Assembly: GCA_023441805.1 (NCBI GenBank)
Contig: JAEZNO010000021.1
Location: 124,001 to 188,000 of the forward strand
Direction: 5' to 3'
Length of the DNA stretch: 64,000 nt
Origin: Bacteroidota bacterium
GTDB lineage: Bacteria; Bacteroidota; Bacteroidia; Bacteroidales; Lentimicrobiaceae
This document shows positions 1 to 9,591 of this stretch, piece after piece (the stretch's first letter is position 1; each line of letters starts with the position of its first letter). A program made the translations under genes and the position numbers. The notes below the pieces were generated by a model. It ran no database searches, was not told the origin of the DNA, and saw only the letters and a program-made list of their open reading frames with translations.

Positions 1-962
1 ATTTGGTCAATAGCGCCGATTCCAAGTATGGTAAGCTCATTCTTCCGGTTGAATCGTGTTTTGGTTTTAATTTGGAAATCATTATACACAGGTACAAATG
101 GTAAGCCTATTATATCGAATAAGAACTTTAGATATGATCTTCGTGCCGAGAACAAGAAAGTTGTCTTTTCACTAAGTGGCCCATTCAATGCAAGTGAAAG
201 ATCAGTAGCACCTAATGCACCTTTTATAACCAACTCTTCTTCATTGCCATCAATTTGTTTCATTTCAAGTATTGAACTTAACGCATTACCTCTATTAGCC
301 GGAAAAGCACCTGAGTAGAAATCAATTTCGCGAATAAAGTCAATGTTTATCATACCTATTGGGCCACCTGAAGCACCCTGGGTAGCAAAATGATTAAGAT
401 TAGGAATCTCCATTCCATCTAGAAAGAATCTATTTTCACCAGGACCTCCTCCCCTCACAATTACATCATTTCTGAAGGATACTGTAGAAGCAACTCCGGG
501 TAATGCCTGCATGACCTTACTAACGTCACGATTTCCTCCCGGATTCCGCTCTAGTTGCTTAATTCCTAATGTTCGCATTGACAATGGGCTTTCAGGAGTT
601 CTCTTGTATGGTGAAGCTTTGACAACTATCTGCTCTAATTCAATATTTACTTTCTCAAGTGGGACATTGATAAATGCAACTTTTGTATTAGTGACTAATA
701 TTTCTTCACTAGTAAAGGTAGCATACCCTACTGACGAGACAGCTAGTCGAATATATCCGGGATGAATTTCATTAATCACAAAAGTTCCATCCAGGTCAGT
801 TGTCACCCCTTTGTTAGTTCCATAAATTATGACGTTTGCAAAAGGTACAGGTTCATTGCTATTTGATTCAAATACCCTTCCCTTTACTGATCCTGAACTT
901 GAATGTTGAGCATGAGCTAGCATCGAGAGTAGTAATAGTAGTGTTGTCAGAATTCCTTTCAT
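1..962 (-). CDS. TonB-dependent receptor, N-terminal part (runs off window start)
   Basis: The reading frame is open from an ATG at 962 to base 1, so about 320 N-terminal residues are present and the beta-barrel is missing. A signal peptide (MKGILTTLLLLLSMLAHAQ) is followed by a carboxypeptidase-regulatory-like beta-sandwich (GRVFES, PFANVIIYGTNKG, TDLDGTF; residues about 25-110). The plug domain follows (VSKVMQALPGV, VIVRGGGPGENRFFLDGMEI, about 125-230), and then the first barrel strands. This is the layout of Bacteroidota outer-membrane receptors that use TonB energy to import a ligand. No SusD-like partner is visible, and the usual gene would lie to the left of the window. The substrate cannot be inferred. 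Confidence 0.9.
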   Translation of the reverse strand, partial: MKGILTTLLLLLSMLAHAQHSSSGSVKGRVFESNSNEPVPFANVIIYGTNKGVTTDLDGTFVINEIHPGYIRLAVSSVGYATFTSEEILVTNTKVAFINVPLEKVNIELEQIVVKASPYKRTPESPLSMRTLGIKQLERNPGGNRDVSKVMQALPGVASTVSFRNDVIVRGGGPGENRFFLDGMEIPNLNHFATQGASGGPIGMINIDFIREIDFYSGAFPANRGNALSSILEMKQIDGNEEELVIKGALGATDLSLALNGPLSEKTTFLFSARRSYLKFLFDIIGLPFVPVYNDFQIKTKTRFNRKNELTILGIGAIDQ

Positions 963-1012
963 TCCTATTTTTTGTTTAATCTATTTGGCGATTTGTCAAA
1001 CAATGCAATTGA

Positions 1013-1993
1013 TTAAATGTTTGAAGCTCTATTTCCATGGATTTTATCAGATTCTGATAGTTTATTTAAGTCCGCAACTATTCTATCAATAAAGACATCA
1101 GTTTCTGGTTGAAGCCAGGTTATATTTATCCCCCTTTTTTCCATTCGCCTGAACCATGTCATCTGCCTTTTAGCAAACTGATGAATTGCAGTGTTTAGCT
1201 TAGTAAACATCTGATCAAAAGAAAGTTGACCGGTTAAGTATAATGAAATATAACGATATTCCAATCCGTAATAATTAAGTGTCTCAATAGGAACACCTTG
1301 TTTTATAAGTGCTTCTACTTCTGCAACCAGTCCAACTTCGAGTCTTTTCTGCAGTCTGGATGTAATCCTCTCACGAATTACCTCTCTTGGTAAGCTTACT
1401 CCATAGATAAGATTAGTGGCAGGCTCATGATCATAGATACCATCAAGCTTGTTATTTTCAGAATCAGGAAGTTTACTATGGTCTTTAGCCTTGGCGACCT
1501 CGATAGCTCTGATTAAACGATCACGCTCCAACAGATCGGTGGTATTATGGACTAACTTCATATCTGTCAGAATCTTAATGAGCTCTTCATTGGATAATTT
1601 ATCGAGTTTCTCTTTAAAAGTTTCGTCAGGACCAGCCTCAGGTAAATCATATAACCCAAGTGCAGCTTCTATGTACATACCGCTACCACCACAGACAATG
1701 GGCAGTTTATTCTTACTAACTATAGTATTAAGTGCTGTCTCAAAATCTTTTCTGTAGTTAAAAAGGTCATATTTCTCGCCGGCATTAACAACATCAATGA
1801 GGTGGGTTTCAATTTTCTTTCCGTCAACATAATAATCCTCCAGATCTTTACCGGTTCCTAAATCCATATGACGATACACTTGTCTTGAATCAGCTGAAAT
1901 AATCTCGCCGTCAACTTTGGCAGCAAGTAAAGCTGCAAGTCGGGTTTTCCCGGAAGCAGTAGGGCCTAAAATAACTACCATTTTATTATTCAT
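1013..1993 (-). CDS. miaA: tRNA dimethylallyltransferase MiaA
   Basis: This 326-residue protein is of normal length for MiaA, which transfers a dimethylallyl group to N6 of A37 in tRNAs reading UNN codons. The P-loop GPTASGKT is at residues 10-17. The family motifs ISADSRQVYRHMDLGTGK and THLIDVV follow, then CGGSGMYIEA, and a C-terminal RQMTWFRR segment typical of the family. Its start overlaps the stop of the upstream glycosyltransferase by 4 bp, so the two are probably cotranscribed and translationally coupled. No ms2i6A methylthiolase gene is nearby. The identification is firm. Confidence 0.96.
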   Translation of the reverse strand: MNNKMVVILGPTASGKTRLAALLAAKVDGEIISADSRQVYRHMDLGTGKDLEDYYVDGKKIETHLIDVVNAGEKYDLFNYRKDFETALNTIVSKNKLPIVCGGSGMYIEAALGLYDLPEAGPDETFKEKLDKLSNEELIKILTDMKLVHNTTDLLERDRLIRAIEVAKAKDHSKLPDSENNKLDGIYDHEPATNLIYGVSLPREVIRERITSRLQKRLEVGLVAEVEALIKQGVPIETLNYYGLEYRYISLYLTGQLSFDQMFTKLNTAIHQFAKRQMTWFRRMEKRGINITWLQPETDVFIDRIVADLNKLSESDKIHGNRASNI

Positions 1994-3243
1994 ACAAGTT
2001 CGATTTCCTTCTGCAGTTTTCTTTCATTGACAAACATAAAATCTCTTAATAAATTAAGATTAGTGTTAGATACACCATCAAAGCCACTTTCTATCAATTC
2101 ATTGAGTATAAGTTGCATATCATTAGTAACATCGAAGTTTCTTGAGAGGAATTCAGCTAATCTGGATTCATTTGAACTAGAAATATTTCTTTCTGTTTGC
2201 TTGAGATATTGCAGTATTTTTAGTGCATCAATTTTATGAGATGCTGCTTTCACAAATTGCGCAGGATTTGTAGTATTGGCTCTGAGCGGATTCCATAATT
2301 CTTCAAGATTGTTACTTTTCAATAAGAAAGATTCTATCAGGAAAGAATCAACAGGTGTTTCCAGATTACGGTAAAACAAGTCATTGAAAGAGTCATAAAG
2401 TACTTTAATGTTCGAGAATAACTCCTGAGGGTATATTGGATAACTATCCCAATTTCCTGATCTGCCTTTTATCATTGCAGGACCTGTACCAAAATACACC
2501 CTGTCAGAAAATCGCGAAGCCGGATATATAATTTCTTTACCATTAATAATAATTGGTCCTGCTTTTCTTAATTTTTGAATAAAGTAGAAATCTTCACCGC
2601 TTAATTTAGGTGTCAATCCTGATACTTTTCTATACATCTTGGCTGTTGTAGCCATACCTGACCCAATAGCTGAGAATGCATACGGACTCTTTATAAGCAA
2701 CATGTTAAGCGCATAATTACGCATATATATTTCATAGCGTAGAATACATCTATCTGTTACACTATTCCCGGTGAGTTGATGGTAGTAAGGAGCTGAAAAT
2801 CCTGCAGCCTTCGGATATTGATTTAATGATTTGACTATGTCGTTAAGAAAATCCTCAGGATACCATGTATCTGCATCAACACTTACAATGATATCATCAT
2901 CATTTGCTTTTGCTGAAGCCACATCCATAGCTGTTTTCCTTGCCCAACCTACACCATGCTTTTTACCCTTCCATCCATTTCCGGGTGAAGATTTATCAAT
3001 AATTGTTATTCCGGGCTCCTCTAATGAGAAAAGATATTGCAATGTTTGCCTATTACCCTCACATATATGTTTTTTATCCGGGATACTCCACCACTCATCA
3101 GGCTGATTAACACATACTATTAGTTCAGTCTCAACATCTTGCTGTGTTAATAGGTTATTAATTATATGAGGAATATTGTCGAACTCGTTTAGTACCGGAA
3201 GTGCAACGAAAACTTTTGTACTCTGTTCCTTGTTAAATGTCAA
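1990..3243 (-). CDS. glycosyltransferase family 2 protein
   Basis: The 417-residue protein starts with a GT-A nucleotide-sugar fold: VALPVLNEFDNIPHIINNLL near residue 14, then IIVSVDADTWYPEDF, where DAD is the metal-binding DXD-type motif, and a later SGEDFYFIQKL segment resembling the acceptor or base region. There is no clear transmembrane helix, so it is probably cytosolic or peripheral. The sugar donor and acceptor are unknown. It lies upstream of miaA with a 4-bp overlap and diverges from the phenylalanine hydroxylase gene across 48 bp. The pairing with miaA looks like operon economy rather than shared function. Confidence 0.85.
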   Translation of the reverse strand: MTFNKEQSTKVFVALPVLNEFDNIPHIINNLLTQQDVETELIVCVNQPDEWWSIPDKKHICEGNRQTLQYLFSLEEPGITIIDKSSPGNGWKGKKHGVGWARKTAMDVASAKANDDDIIVSVDADTWYPEDFLNDIVKSLNQYPKAAGFSAPYYHQLTGNSVTDRCILRYEIYMRNYALNMLLIKSPYAFSAIGSGMATTAKMYRKVSGLTPKLSGEDFYFIQKLRKAGPIIINGKEIIYPASRFSDRVYFGTGPAMIKGRSGNWDSYPIYPQELFSNIKVLYDSFNDLFYRNLETPVDSFLIESFLLKSNNLEELWNPLRANTTNPAQFVKAASHKIDALKILQYLKQTERNISSSNESRLAEFLSRNFDVTNDMQLILNELIESGFDGVSNTNLNLLRDFMFVNERKLQKEIELV

Positions 3244-3271
3244 TTTACTGAATTTTAAGCTATTTAATCAG

Positions 3272-3279
3272 CAAAAGTA
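3272..3279 (-). promoter_or_regulatory. -7 promoter element for the glycosyltransferase-miaA operon
   Basis: On the minus strand the octamer TACTTTTG matches the Bacteroidota -7 consensus TAnnTTTG exactly and lies about 29 bp before the glycosyltransferase ATG. No good -33 TTG is present at the usual 19-22 bp spacing, so the call rests on the -7 match and its position. Confidence 0.4.
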
Positions 3280-3291
3280 ATACATCGTACC

Positions 3292-5061
3292 ATGGAAATG
3301 AACGAAGTACTTGAGAAACTGCCTTCTCACCTGATGAGTCTTATTATTGAGCAGCCATATAATGAATATACTTCACGTGATCATGCGGTATGGAGATATG
3401 TAATGAGGCAAAATGTGCGTTATTTAAGCACCGTTGCACATGGATCTTATCTTGATGGACTCAAACGAACAGGTATAAGCATTGATTCAATTCCACATAT
3501 GTATGGCATGAATCGTATTTTGAAAGAAATTGGTTGGGCAGCTGTGGCTGTTGATGGATTCATACCACCATCGGCTTTTATGGAATTTCAAGCATATAAT
3601 GTATTAGTTATTGCCGCTGATATTAGACCAATAGATCAAATCGCTTACACTCCTGCTCCGGATATTATACACGAGGCTGCCGGACACGCACCAATAATAG
3701 CTGACAATGAATATGCTCAATACCTGAAATTCTTTGGTGAAATTGGATCAAAAGCATTGTCTTCAGCCAGGGATTACGAACTTTATGAAGCTGTCCGTCA
3801 TCTTTCAATTCTAAAAGCAGACCCATACTCTTCGAAAGAATCAATTGAAGAAGCTGAGAAACATCTTGACTATATTGATTCGACAATGGGTGAGCCTTCC
3901 GAGATGGCCCTTATCAGAAATCTACATTGGTGGACAGTTGAATATGGTTTGATCGGTAGCCTTAAAGCTCCAAAGATCTATGGTGCAGGTTTGCTTTCCT
4001 CAATTGGCGAGAGCTATAACTGTTTGCAACCGCATGTAAAAAAGTTAGACTTTAGTATCGAAGCAGCGAAATATAGTTTTGACATTACTACCCAACAGCC
4101 ACATTTGTTTGTTACTCCGGATTTTAATCACCTTTCTGAAGTATTGAATGAGTTTGCTGATAAAATGTCGCTCAGAAAGGGAGGTAAAATGGCAGTTGAA
4201 CGTGCTGAAAACTCCTCTGCTATTTCAACTGTGGTGCTTGATTCAGGAGTTCAGATTTCCGGAGTATTTAAGGATAGTATATTTAGCAACAACAACATCG
4301 TATATCTTAAAACCACAGGGCAGACAGCTTTATCTTACAACAATAAAGAATTACCAGGTCATTCTAAACAATACCATTCTGAAGGTTTTGGCACTCCCAT
4401 AGGTTATTTGAAGAATGCTCAGAAACCCCTACAAGAATTGTCAGATACTGAACTCGGTGAAATGGGAATTTATCCCGAAAGTAATGTATCACTTGAATAT
4501 GCAAGTGAGGTTAAAGTCAGTGGATATTTAATTGGAATAAAAAAACAGGAGGGTAAGAATATAATTTTTACTTTTCGAGATTGCCTGGTTAGTTATGGAG
4601 ACGAGATCTTATTTAAACCTTCATGGGGGATGTATGATATGGTTATAGGTCAGTCAGTTATCTCTGCATATGCCGGTCCCGCTGATCCGGAAGCTTTTCA
4701 ACTAACATATAAAGTGCCAACTGAAACAACTCATAAGATCACATACAGTGACTCAGATTTTTACCTTCATACTTTATATCAAAAAGTTAGAAACATCAGG
4801 GAGAAGTCATTAGTCACCATTGGTGACAGATCAACACTAATAAGTATTTGGGAAGAACTTAACTATAAATATCCGACTGAATGGCTACTGATGCTCGAAA
4901 TACTTGAACTACTTGAACCAGAGAAAGAGTTATCAATTGTATCAAAGCAAATATATAATAGGCTTAAAAAAATTGAGACATTAGTACCGGAAACCATGAA
5001 ACTAATAGAGGATGGTTTATTGATATTTAATTCATCAAAAGTAGTGGAAGGAACACAATAA
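3292..5061 (+). CDS. phenylalanine 4-hydroxylase (aromatic amino acid hydroxylase) with long C-terminal extension
   Basis: The catalytic domain is in residues about 20-300. Iron ligands are visible as His127 and His132 in HEAAGH and Glu217 in WWTVEYGL, followed by the family signature YGAGLLSSIGES. The enzyme uses tetrahydropterin and O2 to convert phenylalanine to tyrosine, feeding the tyrosine degradation genes that converge on it from the right. At 589 residues it is about twice the length of simple bacterial PAHs (near 260-300). The last 290 residues contain no domain I recognise. Similar long forms occur in other Bacteroidota. No pterin carbinolamine dehydratase gene is in the window. 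Tryptophan as substrate is not excluded. Confidence 0.9.
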   Translation: MEMNEVLEKLPSHLMSLIIEQPYNEYTSRDHAVWRYVMRQNVRYLSTVAHGSYLDGLKRTGISIDSIPHMYGMNRILKEIGWAAVAVDGFIPPSAFMEFQAYNVLVIAADIRPIDQIAYTPAPDIIHEAAGHAPIIADNEYAQYLKFFGEIGSKALSSARDYELYEAVRHLSILKADPYSSKESIEEAEKHLDYIDSTMGEPSEMALIRNLHWWTVEYGLIGSLKAPKIYGAGLLSSIGESYNCLQPHVKKLDFSIEAAKYSFDITTQQPHLFVTPDFNHLSEVLNEFADKMSLRKGGKMAVERAENSSAISTVVLDSGVQISGVFKDSIFSNNNIVYLKTTGQTALSYNNKELPGHSKQYHSEGFGTPIGYLKNAQKPLQELSDTELGEMGIYPESNVSLEYASEVKVSGYLIGIKKQEGKNIIFTFRDCLVSYGDEILFKPSWGMYDMVIGQSVISAYAGPADPEAFQLTYKVPTETTHKITYSDSDFYLHTLYQKVRNIREKSLVTIGDRSTLISIWEELNYKYPTEWLLMLEILELLEPEKELSIVSKQIYNRLKKIETLVPETMKLIEDGLLIFNSSKVVEGTQ

Positions 5062-5104
5062 GAAATTATACTGATTAAATAGTTTAAATTAATTAGCGTT
5101 ACAG

Positions 5105-6010
5105 CTAAGCATTGAATAAAGGGATAAAAGATGCATTCAAAGCTTGCGCTCTCATTTTCTTTGTAAGTAAGTTCTTGATAATTTTATGGAGTCGTCTTTG
5201 CTTTTCCTTAGTGGATAAGTTTACATTTTTAGATAGTTCATAGATTTCAGGAATCATCAAGGCAGAATTAATCTCTTCAACTGAAGGTATCGACTCAAGC
5301 GATCCCAACATCCCAAGATCATTTCCTGAAAGCACCTCGCTATTTCTAATATGCTGAGGTAACAAATCAATCCCAATAACAGGCTTATTTAAAGGTTTTG
5401 CCACTTCGAACAAAGCATTTCCATTAGCCCTGACATAATACTCCCCTCCCATTCTACCTACCAGATCAACTTTTTCTGTATCAATCATGCTGTCAGATTT
5501 TAGAATATCCTCATCAACATGAACAGCAACAACTTCGCATATAATTAAATTGGCAGCACCTCCCCCTGTCCCGGTTTCAATAATATCTCTCACTTTACAT
5601 TCCCAATTTATAGGCGACTCCTTTACTCTAAAGGGTTTGATTTTCAACGATTCAATCATTGTGAATCCGGCCTTTTCAAATTCATTAGTACTTTTATCAA
5701 ATTCAGCACTTGCCAGGCTAACTTGCTCAACCATGCTATAAGTAACAGCATTTATGCAAACTTCGGGTATCTTTTTCAGGTTTTCAAAAGTATCTTTTGT
5801 GGTATTATTTCTACTTCGTCTGGCAGGTGAAAAAATAATAGTACTCGGATTAACTCCAAAGGCATTAAAGAAACTAAATGGGGAGAGATTAGGAATGCCA
5901 TTCTCATCCAAAGTGCTGGCAAGTGCAATAGGCCTTGGTGCAATTCCACCTAAAATAAGCCGATGCAACTCATGCTGGGTAATTACTTCTGTATCAAATA
6001 ATTTGTGCAT
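5105..6010 (-). CDS. flavin reductase-like FMN-binding split-barrel protein
   Basis: The protein resembles the flavin reductase/DIM6 family: GIAPRPIALASTLDENG, NLSPFSFFNAFGVNPS and a following SPARRSRNNTTKDT segment form the FMN-binding split barrel in residues 15-170. I chose the ATG at 6010 (301 residues, beginning MHKLFDTEV). It sits one base after the fah stop, whereas an earlier ATG at 6055 would overlap fah. It is the last gene of the hmgA-hpd-fah operon, so a role in tyrosine or homogentisate breakdown is likely but no step in the textbook pathway needs it. The last 100 residues are less conserved-looking. Confidence 0.82.
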   Translation of the reverse strand: MHKLFDTEVITQHELHRLILGGIAPRPIALASTLDENGIPNLSPFSFFNAFGVNPSTIIFSPARRSRNNTTKDTFENLKKIPEVCINAVTYSMVEQVSLASAEFDKSTNEFEKAGFTMIESLKIKPFRVKESPINWECKVRDIIETGTGGGAANLIICEVVAVHVDEDILKSDSMIDTEKVDLVGRMGGEYYVRANGNALFEVAKPLNKPVIGIDLLPQHIRNSEVLSGNDLGMLGSLESIPSVEEINSALMIPEIYELSKNVNLSTKEKQRRLHKIIKNLLTKKMRAQALNASFIPLFNA

Positions 6011-6011
6011 A

Positions 6012-7286
6012 CTATTTTGCAGGTAAGATTGTAGTAGTGCATTCTCCAAAACCAACCCTCCTATTACTATTCTTACTAAAACCTCTCATAATTATAGTAT
6101 CACCATCTTCTAAAAAGGTCCTTTCAATATCCTCAATCTTTATTGGTTTTGTACCTCTAAATGTGAGTTCTAGTAATGATCCTGCAGATCCGGGTAATGG
6201 GCCACTTATTGTGCCTGATGCATATAGATCGCCGACTGAAATATTGCATCCATTTATAGTGTGATGAGCTAATTGCTGACAAATATTCCAATACATGTAT
6301 CGAAAGTTAGTAGCAGCTACTATTGATGCTTTATGATTTGATGGTTTGATTAAAACCTCAAGGTTTATATCAAAATTTCTTAAGCCACTCGTTTTGAGAT
6401 AATCTAACACCTCAGGTTTTTGAATTGGTCCTTCAGTACGAAATATATCCAAAGCTTCAATTGTCACTATCCATGGTGAAATAACTGATCCAAAGTTTTT
6501 TGACAGAAATGGACCTAAAGGAACATATTCCCACGACTGAATATCACGGGCTGAGAGATCATTAAAAAGAACAAAGCCAAAGATATATTTCTCTGCTTCA
6601 GAAGTTGAAATTGAAGTTCCCAGCTCCGTCGATTTATTTATAACAAATGCCAGTTCCAATTCAAAATCAAGCATACGGCTTTCTGTTAATACAGGCATAT
6701 CACTGCCTTGAACTAATATCTGCCCTTTGGGCCTGTGGATGTTAGTTCCTGAAATTACTATAGATGAACTTCTGCCATGGTAACCAACCGGAAGATGACG
6801 CCAATTTGGTAGTAATGGATTAGATGGATCACGAAACATACTACCTACGTTGGTTGCATGTTCAATACTGGAGTAAAAATCCGTGTAATCTGTAACTTTT
6901 ACCGGCATTTTCATCCTTACAGAATGATAGGGTATCAGATACTTATTTAAAAATTCCTCTCTATTAAATTTGTATTCCGCATCCTCATCAAAAAGGTCCT
7001 GTATTATATTTCTTACTTTCGTAGTAATTTCTTTACCAAGAGCAATAAAATCATTTAAATAGTTCTTATTGAAGATTCCCTCCGGTAAGTTTTTTTGTGA
7101 TGAAAAGAATCCGTCTCTTTGAAGTGAATGCAGATTAACTACATAATCACCTATCCTGCTAACAGCTAAAATTGAATTATCCTTTAATTGTGCTATACCA
7201 AACGGTATATTATATATAGAAAAGTCAGATTCGGCATCATATTTTATCCAGGAATGCCGCAGTTTGGTTTCAGTTTCAACAATCAT
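6012..7286 (-). CDS. fahA: fumarylacetoacetase
   Basis: The 424-residue enzyme hydrolyses fumarylacetoacetate to fumarate and acetoacetate, the last step of tyrosine catabolism. Visible family marks are the N-terminal SH3-like region (IPFGIAQLKDNS), the catalytic-domain segment YHGRSSSIVISGTNIHRP, the metal-ligand segment DFELELAFV, FNDLSARDIQSWEYVPLGPF, and VGDLYASGTISGP. Its ATG overlaps the hpd stop (TAATG) and its stop is one base before the flavin reductase ATG, so all three are tightly coupled. The length matches the eukaryotic-type enzyme. The call is firm. Confidence 0.95.
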   Translation of the reverse strand: MIVETETKLRHSWIKYDAESDFSIYNIPFGIAQLKDNSILAVSRIGDYVVNLHSLQRDGFFSSQKNLPEGIFNKNYLNDFIALGKEITTKVRNIIQDLFDEDAEYKFNREEFLNKYLIPYHSVRMKMPVKVTDYTDFYSSIEHATNVGSMFRDPSNPLLPNWRHLPVGYHGRSSSIVISGTNIHRPKGQILVQGSDMPVLTESRMLDFELELAFVINKSTELGTSISTSEAEKYIFGFVLFNDLSARDIQSWEYVPLGPFLSKNFGSVISPWIVTIEALDIFRTEGPIQKPEVLDYLKTSGLRNFDINLEVLIKPSNHKASIVAATNFRYMYWNICQQLAHHTINGCNISVGDLYASGTISGPLPGSAGSLLELTFRGTKPIKIEDIERTFLEDGDTIIMRGFSKNSNRRVGFGECTTTILPAK

Positions 7287-8386
7287 TACAGAGTACCTCG
7301 TTTGCTTTGTTCTAATTCTATAGCTTCAAACAGAGCTTTAAAGTTGCCTTTACCAAAGGACTTAGCTCCTTTTCTCTGGATAATCTCAAAAAATAGTGTT
7401 GGTCTGTCCACGAGTGGTTTAGTAAAAATCTGCAACAAGTAGCCGTCCTCATCTCTATCCACAAGTATTCCTAATTTTGCAATCTTCTCCAGATCCTCAT
7501 CAATCTCACCAACTCGTTCAGTCACAAAATCGTAGTAACCTTTAGGTACTTCTAGAAATTCGACTCCTCTTGATTTTAATGCATTAACTGTATTAATTAT
7601 ATCATCGGTCTCCATGGCAATATGCTGAACACCGCTATTCCCATAAAAATCAAGATATTCTTCTACCTGAGATTTCTTTTTACCTTCAGCAGGCTCATTT
7701 ATGGGGAATTTAATTCGTCCATTTCCATTACTCATAACTTTGCTCATAAGTGCGGTGTATTCAGTTGAAATGTCTTTATCATCGAAACTGATTAACTGAT
7801 TAAACCCCATTACATTAGCATAAAAATCAACCCATTTATTCATTTCTCCCCATCCTACATTGCCTACCATATGATCAATATATTTCAAACCGGTCGGCTT
7901 AGGTTGGTAGTCGGACTCCCATTTTATATAACCGGGAAGAAAAATACCGTTATAATTATTTCTTTCAATGAACAAATGAACCGTATCGCCATAAATATGG
8001 ATACCTGAAGTCACAACCTTACCATAATCATCCGATGAGAGCGTGGGAGCCATGAAAGAGTCAGCGCCTCGCTTTGTGGTTTCTTCCCATGCTTGTGAAG
8101 CATCATTTACCCACAAGGCTATAGCTTTTACTCCATCGCCATGTTTAAGTACATGCCTGCTTATTTCATTATCACCTGATAGTGACGAAGTTAACACTAT
8201 GACGATTTTCCCTTGCCTAAGCACATAAGAAGTCTTGTCAGTTAAACCTGTTTCTAACCCTGCATAAGCTAAAGGTTCAAATCCAAATGCTGTTTGATAA
8301 TAGAAAGCGGCCTGCTTTGAATTACCAACGTACATTTCAACGTAATCGGTTCCATTTATCGGTAAAAAATCACTATTTTCTTTCAT
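7286..8386 (-). CDS. hpd: 4-hydroxyphenylpyruvate dioxygenase
   Basis: The 366-residue VOC-fold protein converts 4-hydroxyphenylpyruvate to homogentisate with Fe(II) and O2. The three iron ligands are visible as His in LKYIDHMVGNVGWGEMN, His in SGVQHIAMETDDI and Glu in LFFEIIQRKG near the C terminus. The first, non-catalytic VOC half (VEMYVGNSKQAAFYYQTAFGF) and the C-terminal gate helix region (GKGNFKALFEAIE) are both present. It lies 46 bp downstream of hmgA and overlaps fah by one base, in a single operon. Hydroxymandelate synthase is a related alternative, but the context argues for HPPD. Confidence 0.95.
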   Translation of the reverse strand: MKENSDFLPINGTDYVEMYVGNSKQAAFYYQTAFGFEPLAYAGLETGLTDKTSYVLRQGKIVIVLTSSLSGDNEISRHVLKHGDGVKAIALWVNDASQAWEETTKRGADSFMAPTLSSDDYGKVVTSGIHIYGDTVHLFIERNNYNGIFLPGYIKWESDYQPKPTGLKYIDHMVGNVGWGEMNKWVDFYANVMGFNQLISFDDKDISTEYTALMSKVMSNGNGRIKFPINEPAEGKKKSQVEEYLDFYGNSGVQHIAMETDDIINTVNALKSRGVEFLEVPKGYYDFVTERVGEIDEDLEKIAKLGILVDRDEDGYLLQIFTKPLVDRPTLFFEIIQRKGAKSFGKGNFKALFEAIELEQSKRGTL

Positions 8387-8432
8387 TGCTATTGGTTGTA
8401 TTAGTAATTACCCTTTTAGAGTTAATGAAGTA

Positions 8433-9590
8433 CTATTCAATCCATGATTTAAAATAATCAGGATCCTCAATTTCAAGTGCTTGTTTAGTTAATTTCAGAG
8501 GTCTGAAAGTATCTACCATAACTGCCAGTTCCTTAGTCTCTTTAGCTCCTATACTTTTCTCAACGGTACCAGGATGTGGACCATGTGGGATTCCAATTGG
8601 GTGTAATGTTATTTGTCCGCGTTCAACACTTTTTCGGCTCATAAAATCCCCATCAACATAGTAAAGCACTTCATCAGAGTCTACATTACTATGATTATAA
8701 GGCACTGGGATTGAGTCAGGATGATAATCATAAATTCGTGGGACAAACATACATGTAACAAAATTATGTGCCTCAAAACTCTGATGCACTGGAGGTGGCT
8801 GATGAATTCGGCCTGTTATAGGCTCAAAATCATGTATTGATAATGCGTAGGGATAATGATAACCATCCCAACCTATTAAATCAAATGGATGATTTGCATA
8901 ATGATAAGGGAAAATCTGATCTTCTTTCTTAATTACTACAAGAAAATCACCCTCTTCATCATAAGTCTCAAGCTTCTCAGGTTTTCTAATATCTCTTTCA
9001 CAATATGGAGCATGTTCTTCCAACTGTCCATACTTATTTACATATTTTCTTGGAAATCGTATTGGTGAGAACGATTCTACTATCAATAACCTATTATTAG
9101 TATCATTAAATTCAATCTTGTAAATTATACCCCGTGGTATAATTAAATGATCGCCATAAGTAAAAGATATTGACCCATACATAGTGTGAAGAATTCCAGA
9201 ACCTTCATGAATGAATATCAATTCTGTCGCCTGGCTATTTTTAAAAAAATACTCATTGTTACCTCTCAGTGGAGCAGCAAGTGAAATATATAGATCATTG
9301 TTAACCAGCACAGGGATTCGACTTTTCAGGTAATCATCCTCAGCTTTAATCTGAAACCCTTTTAAGCTTCGATGTTGCATATTGTTCTGAATAGCAATTG
9401 AAGGCTTAACATCAATCGGAGCATCAATTGATTTGACTCTTGTGGGTGGATAATGATGGTACGTCAAGGAATAAACATCTGAGAATCCTTCAGTTGATAC
9501 TAATTGCTCAGAGTATAAAGAACCATCCGGTTTCCGAAACTGGGTATGTCTTTTCCGAGGGATAGATCCTAATGTATGATAATGAGGCAT
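8433..9590 (-). CDS. hmgA: homogentisate 1,2-dioxygenase
   Basis: This 385-residue cupin-type enzyme opens the homogentisate ring to give maleylacetoacetate. It starts MPHYHTLGSIPRKRHTQFR, typical of HGDs. Iron-ligand candidates lie in NHSNVDSDEVLYYVDGD (His, Glu) and in GIPHGPHPG (His). It is shorter than the roughly 430-445 residue human and Pseudomonas enzymes, and the His-to-Glu spacing is one residue longer than in the human enzyme, where His335 and Glu341 are ligands. It is the first gene of the hmgA-hpd-fah-flavin reductase operon. It is preceded by 170 bp without a gene that holds nested inverted repeats. Confidence 0.92.
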   Translation of the reverse strand: MPHYHTLGSIPRKRHTQFRKPDGSLYSEQLVSTEGFSDVYSLTYHHYPPTRVKSIDAPIDVKPSIAIQNNMQHRSLKGFQIKAEDDYLKSRIPVLVNNDLYISLAAPLRGNNEYFFKNSQATELIFIHEGSGILHTMYGSISFTYGDHLIIPRGIIYKIEFNDTNNRLLIVESFSPIRFPRKYVNKYGQLEEHAPYCERDIRKPEKLETYDEEGDFLVVIKKEDQIFPYHYANHPFDLIGWDGYHYPYALSIHDFEPITGRIHQPPPVHQSFEAHNFVTCMFVPRIYDYHPDSIPVPYNHSNVDSDEVLYYVDGDFMSRKSVERGQITLHPIGIPHGPHPGTVEKSIGAKETKELAVMVDTFRPLKLTKQALEIEDPDYFKSWIE

Positions 9591-9591
9591 A

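Noticed and set aside
28..765. Plus-strand open frames at the window start
   Set aside because: The opposite strand gives a continuous, clearly recognisable TonB-dependent receptor, so these are shadows.
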